Part shown: positions 1 to 11,055 of the stretch, piece after piece
Numbering within the stretch: the stretch's first letter is position 1
How the letters are laid out: the number at the start of each line of letters is the position of its first letter
Source of the DNA: Torreya grandis
Lineage: Eukaryota; Streptophyta; Pinopsida; Cupressales; Taxaceae
Length of the DNA stretch: 64,000 bases
Direction: 5' to 3'
NCBI GenBank assembly: GCA_037957365.1
Contig: JARHVA010002005.1
Span: 2,437,501 to 2,501,500, forward strand
Notes under the pieces: generated by a model
What the model saw: only the letters and a program-made list of their open reading frames with translations
Database searches by the model: none
Told to the model about the DNA's origin: nothing
Translations under genes and position numbers: made by a program

Positions 1-2039
1 ATTTCGTAAACTTCCGGAGATCAGTACAGTACTGAAATAACTTCCAATAAAATATGATTTTACAACTTCCTCCAATTTTGATTGCTCGTCCTTGTTATCT
101 AATTGTGTAATTTTGATTTAATTTTGAGATGGTTGACAGCTTTTAGTTGCTTTGCAGATTGTTCGGTGGTTGCCCAAGGCCATTGATAGCAGATGTTCAA
201 ATAGTGAATTTGCAGTTTTTACCTTTCTGCCTCTTCATTAAATGAAACGCCAAAGCATTTTAGTTTATATCAATTTATGGAAGCAACTTATTGAAGAATT
301 AAACATCTTTTTTTAAACTTTTGAATCTTGTCAACTTTCTTGGTCTGATATTTTGTACCTACTAGAAAAAATGATGTGTGTAAAACATGTTGACGACCAT
401 CGGTACTAGATGAGTGACAAAGAATAAGACAAGTGAGAATTATTTTGTAATAAAAATAAATAACATTATAAGAGGACACGTTTTTGTTGGTGATCTATAG
501 GAAATTGTCTATTGAAAGTTACATGATAGGTTAGACAACTATAAAACTATTGTTTGTAAATATGTTGTATAAACTGTTAATATACATGAGAGCCAAGTAT
601 GGTATAGTGTTGGATGGTTGATCAGTATCATGAACATAACTAAACTGCCTATTATGTGTGATGGATGATTGGTGTACTTTGCTGCTTAATCTATGATATA
701 TGTGTGTGGATTCTTCCTTTTCCTATTGATGAGGGAGCACGTTCATGCATAATTAGTGGTCATGTTGCATTTAAAGAACATAGCTAAAGGAGAGTTTGAG
801 TTTAGATTATAGTATTATCATTCTAATGAGGACGATGGTATCTAATCATTGATAGGACATCATTTCATACTCATGGAGGAAATGACCCTAGAAACAATTA
901 GGCAATGGCTCTTGAACTATGTACCACTATAATGATTGCTTAGTTCTTGTAGTTAATTTCTTGAATGGTAGTTGGTAGTTGGTGAGGGTGGTTATGGGTA
1001 GCACGATAGGCAATTTAATGGGTTGTAGATGTTAATTTTTTTGTCCAAGTGTCCTTCGTTGCTTCCAAATATGTTGGAAGGTTGTTGAATCAATGGGAAG
1101 TCAAAGCTAGGTGCAAGATTGAGAATAATGTGGAATGTGTCCACCACATCACCTTGAGAATGTTTTCAGAAAATAAAAGGAACAAGAATGTTGCTACCTC
1201 TAGAGATGGCGAGGGCGAAGTTGCTTGTCTAGAGGGGGAAGATGGCTTGATAGAAAGTTTGATTAAAAACTTATATGGGCAAGAAGGGAATTTTTGGTTG
1301 TCATTATATTGTGTTTTTTCACTGTAGCAATTAATATGTTGTATGGATGAGTGGTTGGACAAGGTAGGAGATATATGGATTAATAGAGTAAGTGTTTCTA
1401 AACTTATGTGGGGTGTCATGGCAAGCATCAACGTTCCATGCATCAACACTCCACTAACTCTGAGAATAGTATGCATGAGCATCTAGGGTCGAGACCACGT
1501 GGTGCCAGCAATGGGAGCACCTTAAGTGCATGGTGTCAACAATGGGAACACCCTAGGCATTGACCTTGTTTGTGATGGCAAGACTAAATAGTAATGCTTG
1601 GAAGTACAAGTACTACAACTTTTAATTTTAAAATTGACGTTGATTTTTATGTGCAAATGTTGAAATTAGGGATTTCATGGGGTGAAAATTATGGAAATCC
1701 ATGTCAATTTTTATCAGTTGAAATTTTATCATTCAAGTTGATGTCAAAATTTTGACATATGCACATCAAAATTTTCACTGCATGTTTTGTTTGTTGTGTC
1801 AATTTCCATGTGATCTCATTCATTTTGACATGCCAAGTACGATGAAATTTCAACATTGTTGGCATATTAAAAAAAAAGAAAAATGTACATTAGGAACACA
1901 ACCAACAAGGCTAAGTTGTAATAATAGTTGTTATCCTTGTTGTAGCCATGGTTTACATATTATGTAATCATTGCATTCTATGCAAGGTTATATGAATGTT
2001 ATAGTTTGTCAAACAATTCACATCTCTTTTCTGTTTTGT
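1..2039. other. Intergenic DNA, no supported gene
   Basis: A+T-rich sequence without a frame I can assign to a family. Short open frames occur near 1049-1327 on the + strand and 1090-1482 on the - strand, but they overlap each other, lack known motifs and look like chance. A short glycine-rich motif (GEGGYG, about 979-996) resembles a kinase P-loop but is followed at once by a stop and not by other kinase motifs. Confidence 0.5.
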
Positions 2040-2093
2040 CGTGTTTTGCATATGAGATTGCATTAGAGAGTCTGCACTTTAATTAATATTTTA

Positions 2094-2262
2094 AGGTTGC
2101 TATGTAAGGGTATGTACATCCATGAAATTTTAATTGAAAGTGGATATTTGCCATTCTTTTTATATACATGGACGCAAAGTGTGACAATATGCATGAATTG
2201 TTTGACAAAATGATTCGATGATATGTGGTCGCATGAACTACAATGATGATCTCAATACATTT
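2094..2262 (+). pseudogene. PPR-protein pseudogene fragment 1
   Basis: In one + frame the sequence reads KGMYIHEILIESGYL; after a gap and frame change it continues as AKCDNMHELFDKMIR, then stop, YVVA, stop, TTMM. Plant PLS-type PPR proteins, which bind organellar RNA for editing or processing, carry this order: a G-x-x-IH helix, LIDMYAKCG, LFDKM, then VVAWTTMI. The fragment has at least two in-frame stops and a deletion between the first and second halves, so it is not functional. It is the first of three related fragments in 2.0-3.9 kb, each starting with the same lead-in (aaggttgctay...aaggtatg). Confidence 0.62.
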
Positions 2263-2539
2263 AGTTGTGTTTTGTGAAGAGGTAAGGATCTTAGCATTAT
2301 GGCTTGATATGTTAGTGGCTTTAGTAGATGTTACTCCTAAGCCTTCGCGTTGGTTATGAAATTGAGGGAATTTGAAAATTGTTGCATTAGGATGTTCTAT
2401 AAATATTGCATTAGTTTGTCACATAGTTCATGTGCCCTTTTTATGTGGTTGCATTTTGTAATTGAGATTGCATTAAGGTCAACTCACTAATTACATTAAG
2501 ATATCATGTAGTCATTGCATTAGTTTGTCAAATGATTAA

Positions 2540-2610
2540 AGGTTAATGCATATGGATATGTACATTCATCAATGCATAATCAAATGGACTTGGATATTTA
2601 CTTGTGTTTT
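2540..2610 (+). pseudogene. Very short PPR-like remnant
   Basis: The lead-in shared with the other PPR fragments recurs here (ggatatgtacattcatca, then a stretch like 'tggacttggatattta'). It is too short and too mutated to give a clear protein motif. I list it only because it matches its neighbours in order and wording. Confidence 0.3.
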
Positions 2611-2774
2611 GTGAATAAGCAAGGATATTTAGCATTATCGCTGGATATGGTTCTTAATGAAATGACATAAATGTTGTAGTTTTTCAACCAATTCACTCAC
2701 TTCTCTATGGTGATAAATTTTGCAACTTAGATTGCATTAGAGGGTTCGTACCTAACATAATAATTTGAGGTTGC

Positions 2775-3000
2775 TACATAAAGGTATGTACATTCATTAA
2801 AAAATAATTGAAAATGGATAATTGTCATATGTTGTAATTACAAACACCTTGATACACAACAAAATGTGGTATCATACACAAGGCATGTGAAATGTTTGAC
2901 AAAATGGTTTGATGAAATGTGGTGACAGATTACAATGATTACAAGATGTGCACATAATGGATTTTACAAGGACGGTCTTTAACTCTTTGAATTGATGAAG
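2775..3000 (+). pseudogene. PPR-protein pseudogene fragment 2
   Basis: The + strand reads KGMYIH, stop, KIIENG, stop, LSYVVITNTLIH; then in another frame KACEMFDKMV; then MITRCAHNGFYKDGL, stop, LFELMKSNGHT. The last stretch closely follows the P/L-type PPR consensus (MI-x-GYAQNG-x-x-x-EAL-x-LF-x-x-M...G). Two frame changes and several stops are visible. It is parallel to the fragments at 2094 and 3598, so an ancestral PPR gene, or a processed copy of one, was duplicated locally and then decayed. No DYW, E or E+ tail is seen. Confidence 0.65.
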
Positions 3001-3337
3001 TCCAATGGCCATACCCTGACCAATTGTATAATGACAAAATGAATTTTACATACCTTGATAGAAATGTAAATAACCTGTGGGCGCAAAATCTTGTGGACAC
3101 TCACACCGTGTTGGCTTATATTGTAACCATGTTCAATGAGACACATGTACCTTTTGAAATTTACTCCTCTTATAGAACCACTAATGGAATTTGATGGCAA
3201 GTGGGAATCATCTGAGATGTTGTAGGGTAGAGTATCACAATTTTGTTACAATTTATAAACAAGTATAATGTTTTAAACCTTGGAATGGGTGTACTTGATA
3301 GTTGTTTGAAATGTAAATATAATTTTTCTTGTTTAAG

Positions 3338-3479
3338 AGTTTGTGTTGTAGAAGCTTTGATATGGCACATTATGACTGGACGAGAAGTCTTTTTAGGGCA
3401 TGTACTGAGATAATAATACTTGGCATCCTTGCTATAGCCATGTTTTGCATACCCTGTAATTCTTGCATTCAATGCAATG
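3338..3479 (+). repeat. Dispersed repeat, copy 1
   Basis: This stretch (gagtttgtgttgtagaagc ... gcattcaatg) matches 4733-4870 along its length, including the shared words 'gctttgatatg', 'catagccatg' and 'cattgcattcaatg'-like ends. The two copies flank about 1.25 kb. No coding function is apparent. Confidence 0.7.
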
Positions 3480-3597
3480 ACATATGAATATTACAGTTCT
3501 TTAAACAATTCACATCCTTTCTATATGTTGTCACATTTTGTAATTTCTATCACATTAGAAAGTTTCTGCCTTACATAATATTTCAAGGTTGCTACAT

Positions 3598-3776
3598 AAA
3601 GGTATGCACATCCATCAAACAAAAATCGAAAGTGGATATTTGTCTTATGTTTTAGTTGCAAACACCTTGATAGACATGTATGCAAAATGTAACAATATAA
3701 AAACATGGAAATCTTGTCCATGAAGGCAAAGCACATTGCCTTTGCCAAGAAACCTATGATGTGGATTTCTCAATTG
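3598..3776 (+). pseudogene. PPR-protein pseudogene fragment 3
   Basis: The clearest PPR piece. One + frame runs KGMHIHQTKIESGYL, then SYVLVANTLIDMYAKCNNI, without a stop. It matches the classic plant motif GxxIHxxIIESGFxSDVxVxNALIDMYAKCG. After KC the frame meets a stop and the sequence passes into the second copy of a 121-bp tandem duplication (a length not divisible by 3, so the repeat itself breaks the frame). Plant PPR proteins of this type usually act on mitochondrial or plastid RNA; this copy cannot. Which PPR gene it came from cannot be told from the window. Confidence 0.72.
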
Positions 3777-3897
3777 TTACAAACACCTCGATAGACATGT
3801 ATGCAAAATGTAACAATATATAAGCATGGAAATCTTGTCCATGAAGGCAAAGTACCTTGCCTCTGCCAAGAAACCTATGATGTGGATTTCTCAATTG
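3656..3897 (+). repeat. 121-bp tandem duplication, two near-identical copies
   Basis: Copy 1 (3656-3776) and copy 2 (3777-3897) both start 'tt(g/a)caaacacc' and end 'tttctcaattg', differing at only a few positions. The unit contains the LIDMYAKC segment of PPR fragment 3, so the duplication arose inside the pseudogene. High identity between copies, against heavy decay of the surrounding PPR sequence, implies a recent duplication. Confidence 0.88.
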
Positions 3898-4732
3898 TTA
3901 TAGACTAATTGGGACAACTACAATATACTAGAAAAGATCTCAACTAAAAACCAATCATAATAATGATTATGTAGACTAATTGATACAACTATAATATACA
4001 ACACACAATATTAACCAATAGTTGTTCCATTGGATGTGTTTAACAACCCATATACATTTTTCAATTTCATTTGGACTACATATTGAATTTTTTAGTTGAA
4101 GAAAATTTTGTTTGACATTATCAAGGTGAGTCTTACACGTTTATTATATTTTGTAGGCACATTTATGGTCAAATAAATTTTGTATGCTTGCGTGTATCAT
4201 TAAATATATTATTGGGATGTTAACACATCTTACAATCATGTGTTTGATCCTCCAAGAGACTTTTGTTGAGACAGAGAACAAACCTATGTACCTAGCCTCG
4301 GTGGTTCATATGCACCGCAACCATCAAATAACCTTTCTATCCATAATATCATAGCAGAGAATAAAGCAAAGGTGCTAGCACTAAACCTCATGTGTATTGA
4401 TATCATAAATAAAAGGCCTCAATCTTTATACTATTGTTCAACATAATCCATTGACCATTGCTATGGTGGTATAGATTCTTGGTGATTAGCTTTCCACATT
4501 TGCACTCCCATGCCTTCAACACGTGAAACAATGCACAACATATACAATCCTAAAAGATTTGAGAATCAAATGAAATAATGATCATACATAAAAATTAATC
4601 TTAAAATTAAATTTCTTATCGTTTGAAGATAATTATAGCAAGGATGATCTACAACACAAAACCTTAACAAAGAAGATGCCACAACAACAAATTTGTGCAT
4701 ATGCAAAAATTATTGCATTCTATGGTTTACTA
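3898..4732. other. No recognisable feature
   Basis: A+T-rich DNA between the PPR debris and the second copy of the dispersed repeat. I see no coding frame with family motifs, no LTR boundary and no RNA gene. Confidence 0.5.
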
Positions 4733-4870
4733 AAAGAGTTGTGTTGTAAAAGCTTTGATATGACATTTGGATTGGATGAGAAGATTTTTAAGGATACTTG
4801 TTGAAGTAATTTTCGATGTCATTCTTATCATAGCCATGCTTGGCATATCCTACAATCATTGCATTCAATG
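4733..4870 (+). repeat. Dispersed repeat, copy 2, interrupted by an LTR
   Basis: Second copy of the repeat at 3338-3479. Homology stops exactly at 'gcattcaatg' (4870), where the LTR-like sequence starting TGATGCAGGAGC begins. In copy 1 the same point continues as 'caatgacatatg'. The abrupt switch marks 4870/4871 as an insertion boundary and CAATG (4866-4870) as the candidate target-site duplication. Confidence 0.65.
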
Positions 4871-5730
<860 letters not shown>

Positions 5731-5799
5731 TTAAAGTTGGACACCCCTTTCTATAAAGGAAGTATGAAGCATGAGAAACTCATAAATTGGATCATGGAG

Positions 5800-6480
5800 A
5801 TGGATAAATACTTTTAACTATGAGTCAATGGAGGATCCCAAAAAGGTGAAGTTTGCTTGTACCAAGTTAAAAGGTCATGCATCCTTTTGGTGGGAACATG
5901 TGCAACTAGAAAGGGAGAGAAGAGATAAGAATCACAACTTGGGAGACAATGGTCACAAAGCTAAAATCCAAGTTTTTGCATTTAGATTATTACTCGAGGT
6001 TGTCCAAGAAATTTCAAAACTTGAGGAAAAATGAATTGAGTGTGAAAGTATACATGGAGGAATTCTACAAGCTAACGATTTGAGTTGGTCACATGAAAGA
6101 TGATTAGGAGAAAATATCAATGTATGTAAATGGACATCGCATTTCCATTCAAGACAGGTTTGGAATGTTTAAGATGAAGTCAATGGAAGAAGCTTATCAA
6201 TGTGCATTGAAGGTGGAAGAAAACTTATCCAGAAGGAAAAAAATGAGCTCTAGAAGTAGAGGAAGGCTCTTAAGAGGAAGAGGACAAACAAATGGTAGGA
6301 GAGGAAAATACACTCATGAAGGTGGAAAAATAACTTCACAAAAATAGAATCAAACCCAAAGAGGAAGATGGTTTTTTTCTAGAGGTAGAGGTTACATTGG
6401 AAGAGGAAGAGGTAGGAGTTCATGGGTAAGTGCTTTGAGTGTGGAGAAACATGATATAGAGCCTTTGAATGTACAAAAAT
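5800..6480 (+). pseudogene. Ty3/gypsy gag remnant
   Basis: Pieces in different + frames read like a gypsy gag: VKFACTKLKGHASFWWEH (5843 on; the usual 'KL.G.A..WW' motif), a block near 6120-6230 (DRFGMFKMKSMEEAYQCALKVEE) typical of the gag C-terminal half, a basic RGRG-rich stretch at 6240-6410, and a damaged zinc knuckle at 6431-6472 (CFECGET, stop, YRAFEC). The knuckle has lost its histidine (Y) and carries a stop. Gag normally forms the virus-like particle and binds the RNA. The frame changes and stops show a dead copy; it is followed in order by protease and RT fragments. Confidence 0.72.
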
Positions 6481-6669
6481 ATTTCAAAACAATGGTAGAA
6501 GAACTGAAGCAATCCATCATATTGCCCATACAAATGAAGAAAATATTGCATCCCCAATTGGTAAGGAAGAACTAGAATGTGGCGAAACTTTTGTGATGAA
6601 GAGAGTGTGGTTGAAACCAAGAAATAAAGAAGATGAACTAGTTCAAAGGAAGAAATTATCCTAGACTAT

Positions 6670-7279
6670 TTGCAAAGCGAGAGGTAAGTGTTGTAAGGTC
6701 ATTATTGATAGTGGTAACACATATAACTCAGTGTCAAAATAAATGGTAGAAAATCATGAGCTGAAAAGATTGGTACATCCCAATCCATACCAAGTTTTTT
6801 CGTTGCTTAAAGGTCATCAAGTGTTGGTGGATAAACAATGCATGGTTAGTTTTGTCCTTTGTAAGGATGAAATGTTGTGTGATATTATGCCTATGGATGT
6901 ATGTCATGTGTCATTGGGAATACCATGGTGGTTTGATAAAAATACCATGTATGATGGTAAAACAAATAGCTACACACTTGTGAAGAATGGTAGAAGGTTC
7001 ACATTGAGCCCATGAAGGAAATAGAAGAAGAGGTGGACAATAGTTCAAAAGTTTTTTTGGTTCCCTATAAGCAATTCTTGAAGGAAGCAAAGAAAGAAAC
7101 AATATGTTTTTGTTTCATCCCTTATCGATGCAACTTGTGAATATAAACAAGGTGAGTGATATTATGTTCAAAGTAATGGAATGTTTAATAAGGGAGTGTT
7201 TAATCCCATGTGTAGTTATAGCAAAATTAACACCTAGGAAATGTGTACAAATTTTAGAGCAGTAAAGAATATCATGATC
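6670..7279 (+). pseudogene. Ty3/gypsy protease and start of reverse transcriptase, truncated
   Basis: The retropepsin active-site region reads VIIDSGNTYNSVS near 6700-6735, with the catalytic D-S-G preserved, followed by a stop and then KGHQVLVDKQC, CDIMPMDVCHVSLGIPWWFD and TMYDGKTNSYTL, the usual downstream block of this protease family. RT follows: LIRECLIPCVVIAKLTPRK near 7183-7239, then after a frame change CTNFRAVKNIMI, corresponding to CVDSRAINKITI of active elements. The sequence ends abruptly at 7279, where the Copia-1 LTR begins, so Copia-1 landed within this RT. Together with the gag upstream it is the 5' half of one gypsy element. Confidence 0.78.
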
Positions 7280-7412
7280 TGTTAACCACAAAATATACTG
7301 AGAGGGAGGTGGTGAATCAGTATATATCTTTTACTTAATCTGATTTCTTTTATTTAATCACTCAATCACACATTCAAGATATATAATAAAAATGAAATAA
7401 TAATATGCACCA

Positions 7413-7490
<78 letters not shown>

Positions 7491-8331
7491 GAAATTTTTA
7501 CGTGGAAACCCAAAGTGGGAAAAACCATAGAGAACAATCTCAAGTATATGAAAGAGCACCAACTCAAATTACAAAGTTCGTAAGCACCAACTTGCAGGAG
7601 CACCAACCCCTTTTGCTGAGCACCAACACATCAACTATTTGTGAGCTCCAAATCCTTGCAAAGATTTGTGAGTACCAACCCACAGGGGCATCAACCCCCT
7701 CTTGTGTATAACACACAACTATCTCTCAATGTTGCTTACTAACAAATGATATAATTCTACAATATCTCTTGCTTTTCTCTCTTCAAAAACAAATACAAAC
7801 CATGCACTCTCTTGCACATTACAAATAGCTTCTCAAGCCTTTATTTATAGCTTTCCAAATGACCTTTGGCATTCACCCTTTGTGACCCTTCAATCCTCAT
7901 GGAAAATGGTGCCAAAATTGCATGACCCTTCGTATCCTTGCATTTGAAAAGTCATATGGTGACCCTTCATAAATAAATACATCCTTTCCTATTTTGTCTT
8001 TATCTTGGTGATTTTTTATATTCCTCAAAGTGTCCCTTCATGGAAAAATGCACCATACCCTCTTTTATCTTCACATGGTGACTCTTGAAATTCCTCAAGA
8101 TGACTCTTCATGAGAAAACGCATCCCATTCCTCTTTTATCTTTACCCCGTGACTCTTTGACTTCTCCATGGGCCCTCTTTTAACTTATATGCAACCAAAA
8201 ATAAATTTGTTAATATTAAATAAATATTAACATACATTAGCCAAGATATGAATATTAAAAACATCATTAAATGTAATGGGGCTTTTATCACCAATGGTAG
8301 ACCTTTGACATCAATGACAATATTTTCAATA
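7280..8331 (-). repeat. Copia-1 3' LTR
   Basis: On the + strand it begins TGTTAACCACAAAATATACT followed by a G-rich run, like the Copia-3 LTR end at 53884 (TGTTGGAAGA...gaggggggg). Both also share 'gcaccaacttgca.ga' and 'caccaacccc'. At the other end, 'gacatcaatgacaatattt' is shared with both Copia-3 LTRs and is followed by a polypurine tract. That gives about 1,050 bp. On the - strand the LTR would start TATTG rather than TGTTG, a likely point mutation. Imperfect tandem units of about 70 bp (ccttcatg...tcttttatcttcac) lie near 7,960-8,165. Confidence 0.7.
7416..7489 (+). repeat. (GA)n microsatellite in the Copia-1 LTR
   Basis: An uninterrupted GA tract of about 74 bp inside the LTR. Confidence 0.97.
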
Positions 8332-8566
8332 GTCTCTCCCTTTGTCATTGATGGCAACCTCAAATTAAAACTGTCACATCCTAAAACCTACACATACTGC
8401 CATCTGAAAACATATCGTAACTCCCCCTTACTGTAGCACTTTGTACCTGTTCCCTATACCTTTTCTACACATGTTTTTGTACATGTACATATTTCTATAC
8501 TTCTCCCCCTTTGACATCAATGGCAAAGGGCCTATCCTGGAGCTAACACTTAGCTCCCCCTCAACT
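8332..8566 (-). promoter_or_regulatory. Multiple polypurine tracts of Copia-1
   Basis: Four pyrimidine runs on the + strand, read as purine tracts on the - strand, lie between the end of RNase H and the LTR: about 8334-8341, 8413-8420, 8501-8510 and 8552-8560 (ctcccc-type cores). Two of them sit beside 'gacatcaatggcaaag'-like words. Purine tracts prime plus-strand DNA synthesis. Multiple copies upstream of the 3' LTR are a known Sirevirus hallmark. Confidence 0.6.
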
Positions 8567-8595
8567 GATACTGATCCTTAATGGCAGGAATTAAA

Positions 8596-9921
8596 ATAAA
8601 TTATTCCTAACTTCTCCTGCAGATACTCAAATGTGTCTTTTGGTAGTGCTTTTGTGAAAATATCTACAATCTGCTCTATAGTACTGATATATTCTATCTT
8701 AACCTTTTGATCTACAACATGCTCTCTTAAAAAGTGATATATGATGGAATATGTTTTATTCTTGAATGCATCACTAGATTCTTTGAAATATTAATAGCAC
8801 TTGTGTTGTCACAAAAAATAAAAATATGTTCATCATATTTTACCTTGATATCTTCCAAAGTTTGCATCATCTAAAGCACTTGAGTACAACACAATACCGC
8901 TATAATATATTTTGTTTCAGCTAAAGAAAGTGATACTAAATTCTACTTTTTGTTTAACCATGATACTAAGCTATCATCAAGGAAGAAAGCTCCTCCACTT
9001 GTACTCTTTCTGTCATCCAAACAACCTACCTAATCTAAATCTGTATAAGTAACCAAAGTGAAATCTCTACCTATGGAATACCACAATCCATAATTCAATG
9101 TCCCCTTGATATATTTGAATATTCTCTTCACCAACTAAATATGACTATCTTTTGGAGCTGACTGATATCTTGCAACCATACATACTGCATGCATGGTGTT
9201 TGGCCTTGATACTGTCAAATATAAAAGACTACCAATCATAGATCTATACAAAGATTGATTTACAATAGGTGAATCTTCATCCTTGCTCACCTTATTTCTT
9301 GTACTCATTGGTGTGCCAACTGGTGCACAATCCTCAAAACCAAATTTCTTCAATATTTCTTTGGCATATTTACTTTGATATATGAAAATTCATTTATCTG
9401 ACTGAAATATTTGTAATCCTAAGAAAAATGACAATTCTCCAAGCATAGAAATCTCAAAGTCTTTTTGCATATTATCAAAAAAAAATTGTCATTTTTTCAA
9501 TGCTTCCTCCAAAAATGATGTCATCAATATATACCACAATAATCAATTGATGCTTACCTTCTGTTTTGATGTAGAAATTACTATCAACAAATCCTCTCTT
9601 GAAACCTTGATCTTGCAGGTATTTATGAAGTCTTGCATACCAAGCTCTGGGAGCTTGTTTCAATCCATACAGTGCTTTCTTCAATCTGCACACATGGCTA
9701 CTGATATTCGAGAGAAAAAATCCCTCAGGCTTCTCAATGTAGACCTCTTCTTCTAGATTATCATTTAGGAAGGAATATTTGACATCCATCTAAAACATTT
9801 TGAAATTTTTAAACACTGCATATGTAAGAAACATTCTAATAGCCTCTAACCTTACTACTGGTGCAAAAGTTTCTTCAAAATATATTCTCTCAATCTGAGC
9901 ATATTATTTACATGCTAATCT
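8596..9921 (-). pseudogene. Copia-1 RT (central part) and RNase H
   Basis: Read on the - strand from 9921: IERIYFEETFAPVVRLEAIRM, then a stop, [21 protein letters not shown], the copia signature [16 protein letters not shown], and [11 protein letters not shown], which keeps the YxDD catalytic aspartates (YIDD). The C-terminal RT block (GSLLYLTVSRPNTMHAV) and RNase H (SLAETKYI, FCDNTSAINISKN, then DIFTKALPKDTFEYLQEKLG, ending near 8596) follow. Several stops and frame changes separate the pieces. In active elements this part makes the cDNA and removes the RNA template. The RT catalytic motif survives but the frame does not. Confidence 0.85.
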
Positions 9922-11055
9922 TGTTAGGTTATGGAGCTAAAAGCTTCACCAGGATGCAAACAAGTGGAGGTTGCTGAGTTGCAAGCAACCGACGTTGGTC
10001 TGATCAACTGACGTCAGTCATCTTCAGTGTTCACAGTAACTGACATTGGTTATGGGTCGGCCGACATCGGTCAGACAAGAATCGACATCGGTAGCCTATG
10101 TGTGCATGCATTTGCATGCGTCTCCAGAACTGGTCTATTTTTTGGATGGACAGTTAGTTTGCATGGTAAAGACTAATTTTAGTCTTGGAGCTGCGGTTCT
10201 AATTATTGTAATTAGAAGTCTAATTATTATTTATATGGGATCTATTTAAGAGACCCATGGGCTGTATTGTAAAGTGTGCTAGAGAGAGAGAGCAAGGTTG
10301 GCTCCTCATAGTGCCATAGTGCCAAGTGTGTATGATCAGGTAGATCTGTGGGAGAGCAAGATCTGGTAGAAGATCCACAGGGGTGCTGGTTTGGAGAATC
10401 ATAAGGACTTGGTGAGGCAAGGACAAGGGTTCTTCATGTGTGTATGATCTTAGTTGGTAGGTGTGCAAGGCCAGGTTGATCTGCGGTATAGCAAGATCAG
10501 GTGAGATCTACATGTGTAAGTAAGGTTGGTTGATCTGCAGGTGTGCAAAACTAGGTTGATTTACAAGTGGCAGCAAGATCAGGGAGATCAACAACACACA
10601 TGTGATATCTACTTGGAGTATGTGGTGTACTCAGACTTGGAGTACATTGAGTACTTGGTACTGGCAGTATTGTTACTGACTGGTTGGAGGTGAAAAACAA
10701 CTCTGTGTTTGAGTTGTTTGTTGTGACCGTAATTGAGAGAGTGAACTCTTGAGGGAGATTATTGTATGCCCTAGAGGTGTGGGAGCCCTAGAGGTGTGGG
10801 AAGAAGAGTGTGGCACTTCTTTATTGTAATTTCCTTTTGGATGAGTATTAATACAATTGGGTATTGTCTTTCATATTCTGTGTTATTTCTGAATTCTAGT
10901 TACTGTTTACTTCTGGTTAAATTTCGTGTTTAGTTGCTTATACAAAGGTAATCAATTGTGCTCCTAATCCTGACAAAGTGGTATCGGAGCTTTATGTTCT
11001 AGATTCTTGACAAGTGGTGTCAGAGCTTTGTGAGCCTAGATTCCTGACAAGTGGT
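9922..11055 (+). mobile_element. LTR-plus-PBS insertion inside the Copia-1 RT
   Basis: The Copia-1 RT is interrupted at its RNKAR-LACK segment. The insert begins TGTTAGGTTATGGAGC and an LTR-like unit ends at about 10975 (cctaatcctgaca). It is followed by a tRNA primer-binding-like word (TGGTATCGGAGC, 10979-10990). The LTR end plus PBS is then repeated twice more (TGGTGTCAGAGC near 11012, TGGTATC at 11052) before Copia-1 resumes with 'tttattcctggtcac'. A short direct repeat ATCT(T) flanks the insert (9918-9922 and 11056-11060). There is no internal coding region. Inside, imperfect repeats occur: 'ccgacatcggt'-like words at 9985-10095 and 'agatctg..gtgtgcaag'-like words at 10335-10590. Confidence 0.6.

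Noticed and set aside
979..1020. GEGGYG, a kinase-P-loop-like motif
   Set aside because: Only six residues, followed by a stop; I could not find the VAVK lysine, HRD or DFG motifs downstream in any frame.
1049..1482. Overlapping open frames of 92 and 130 codons on opposite strands
   Set aside because: No family motif, composition like the surrounding DNA, and both cannot easily be real.
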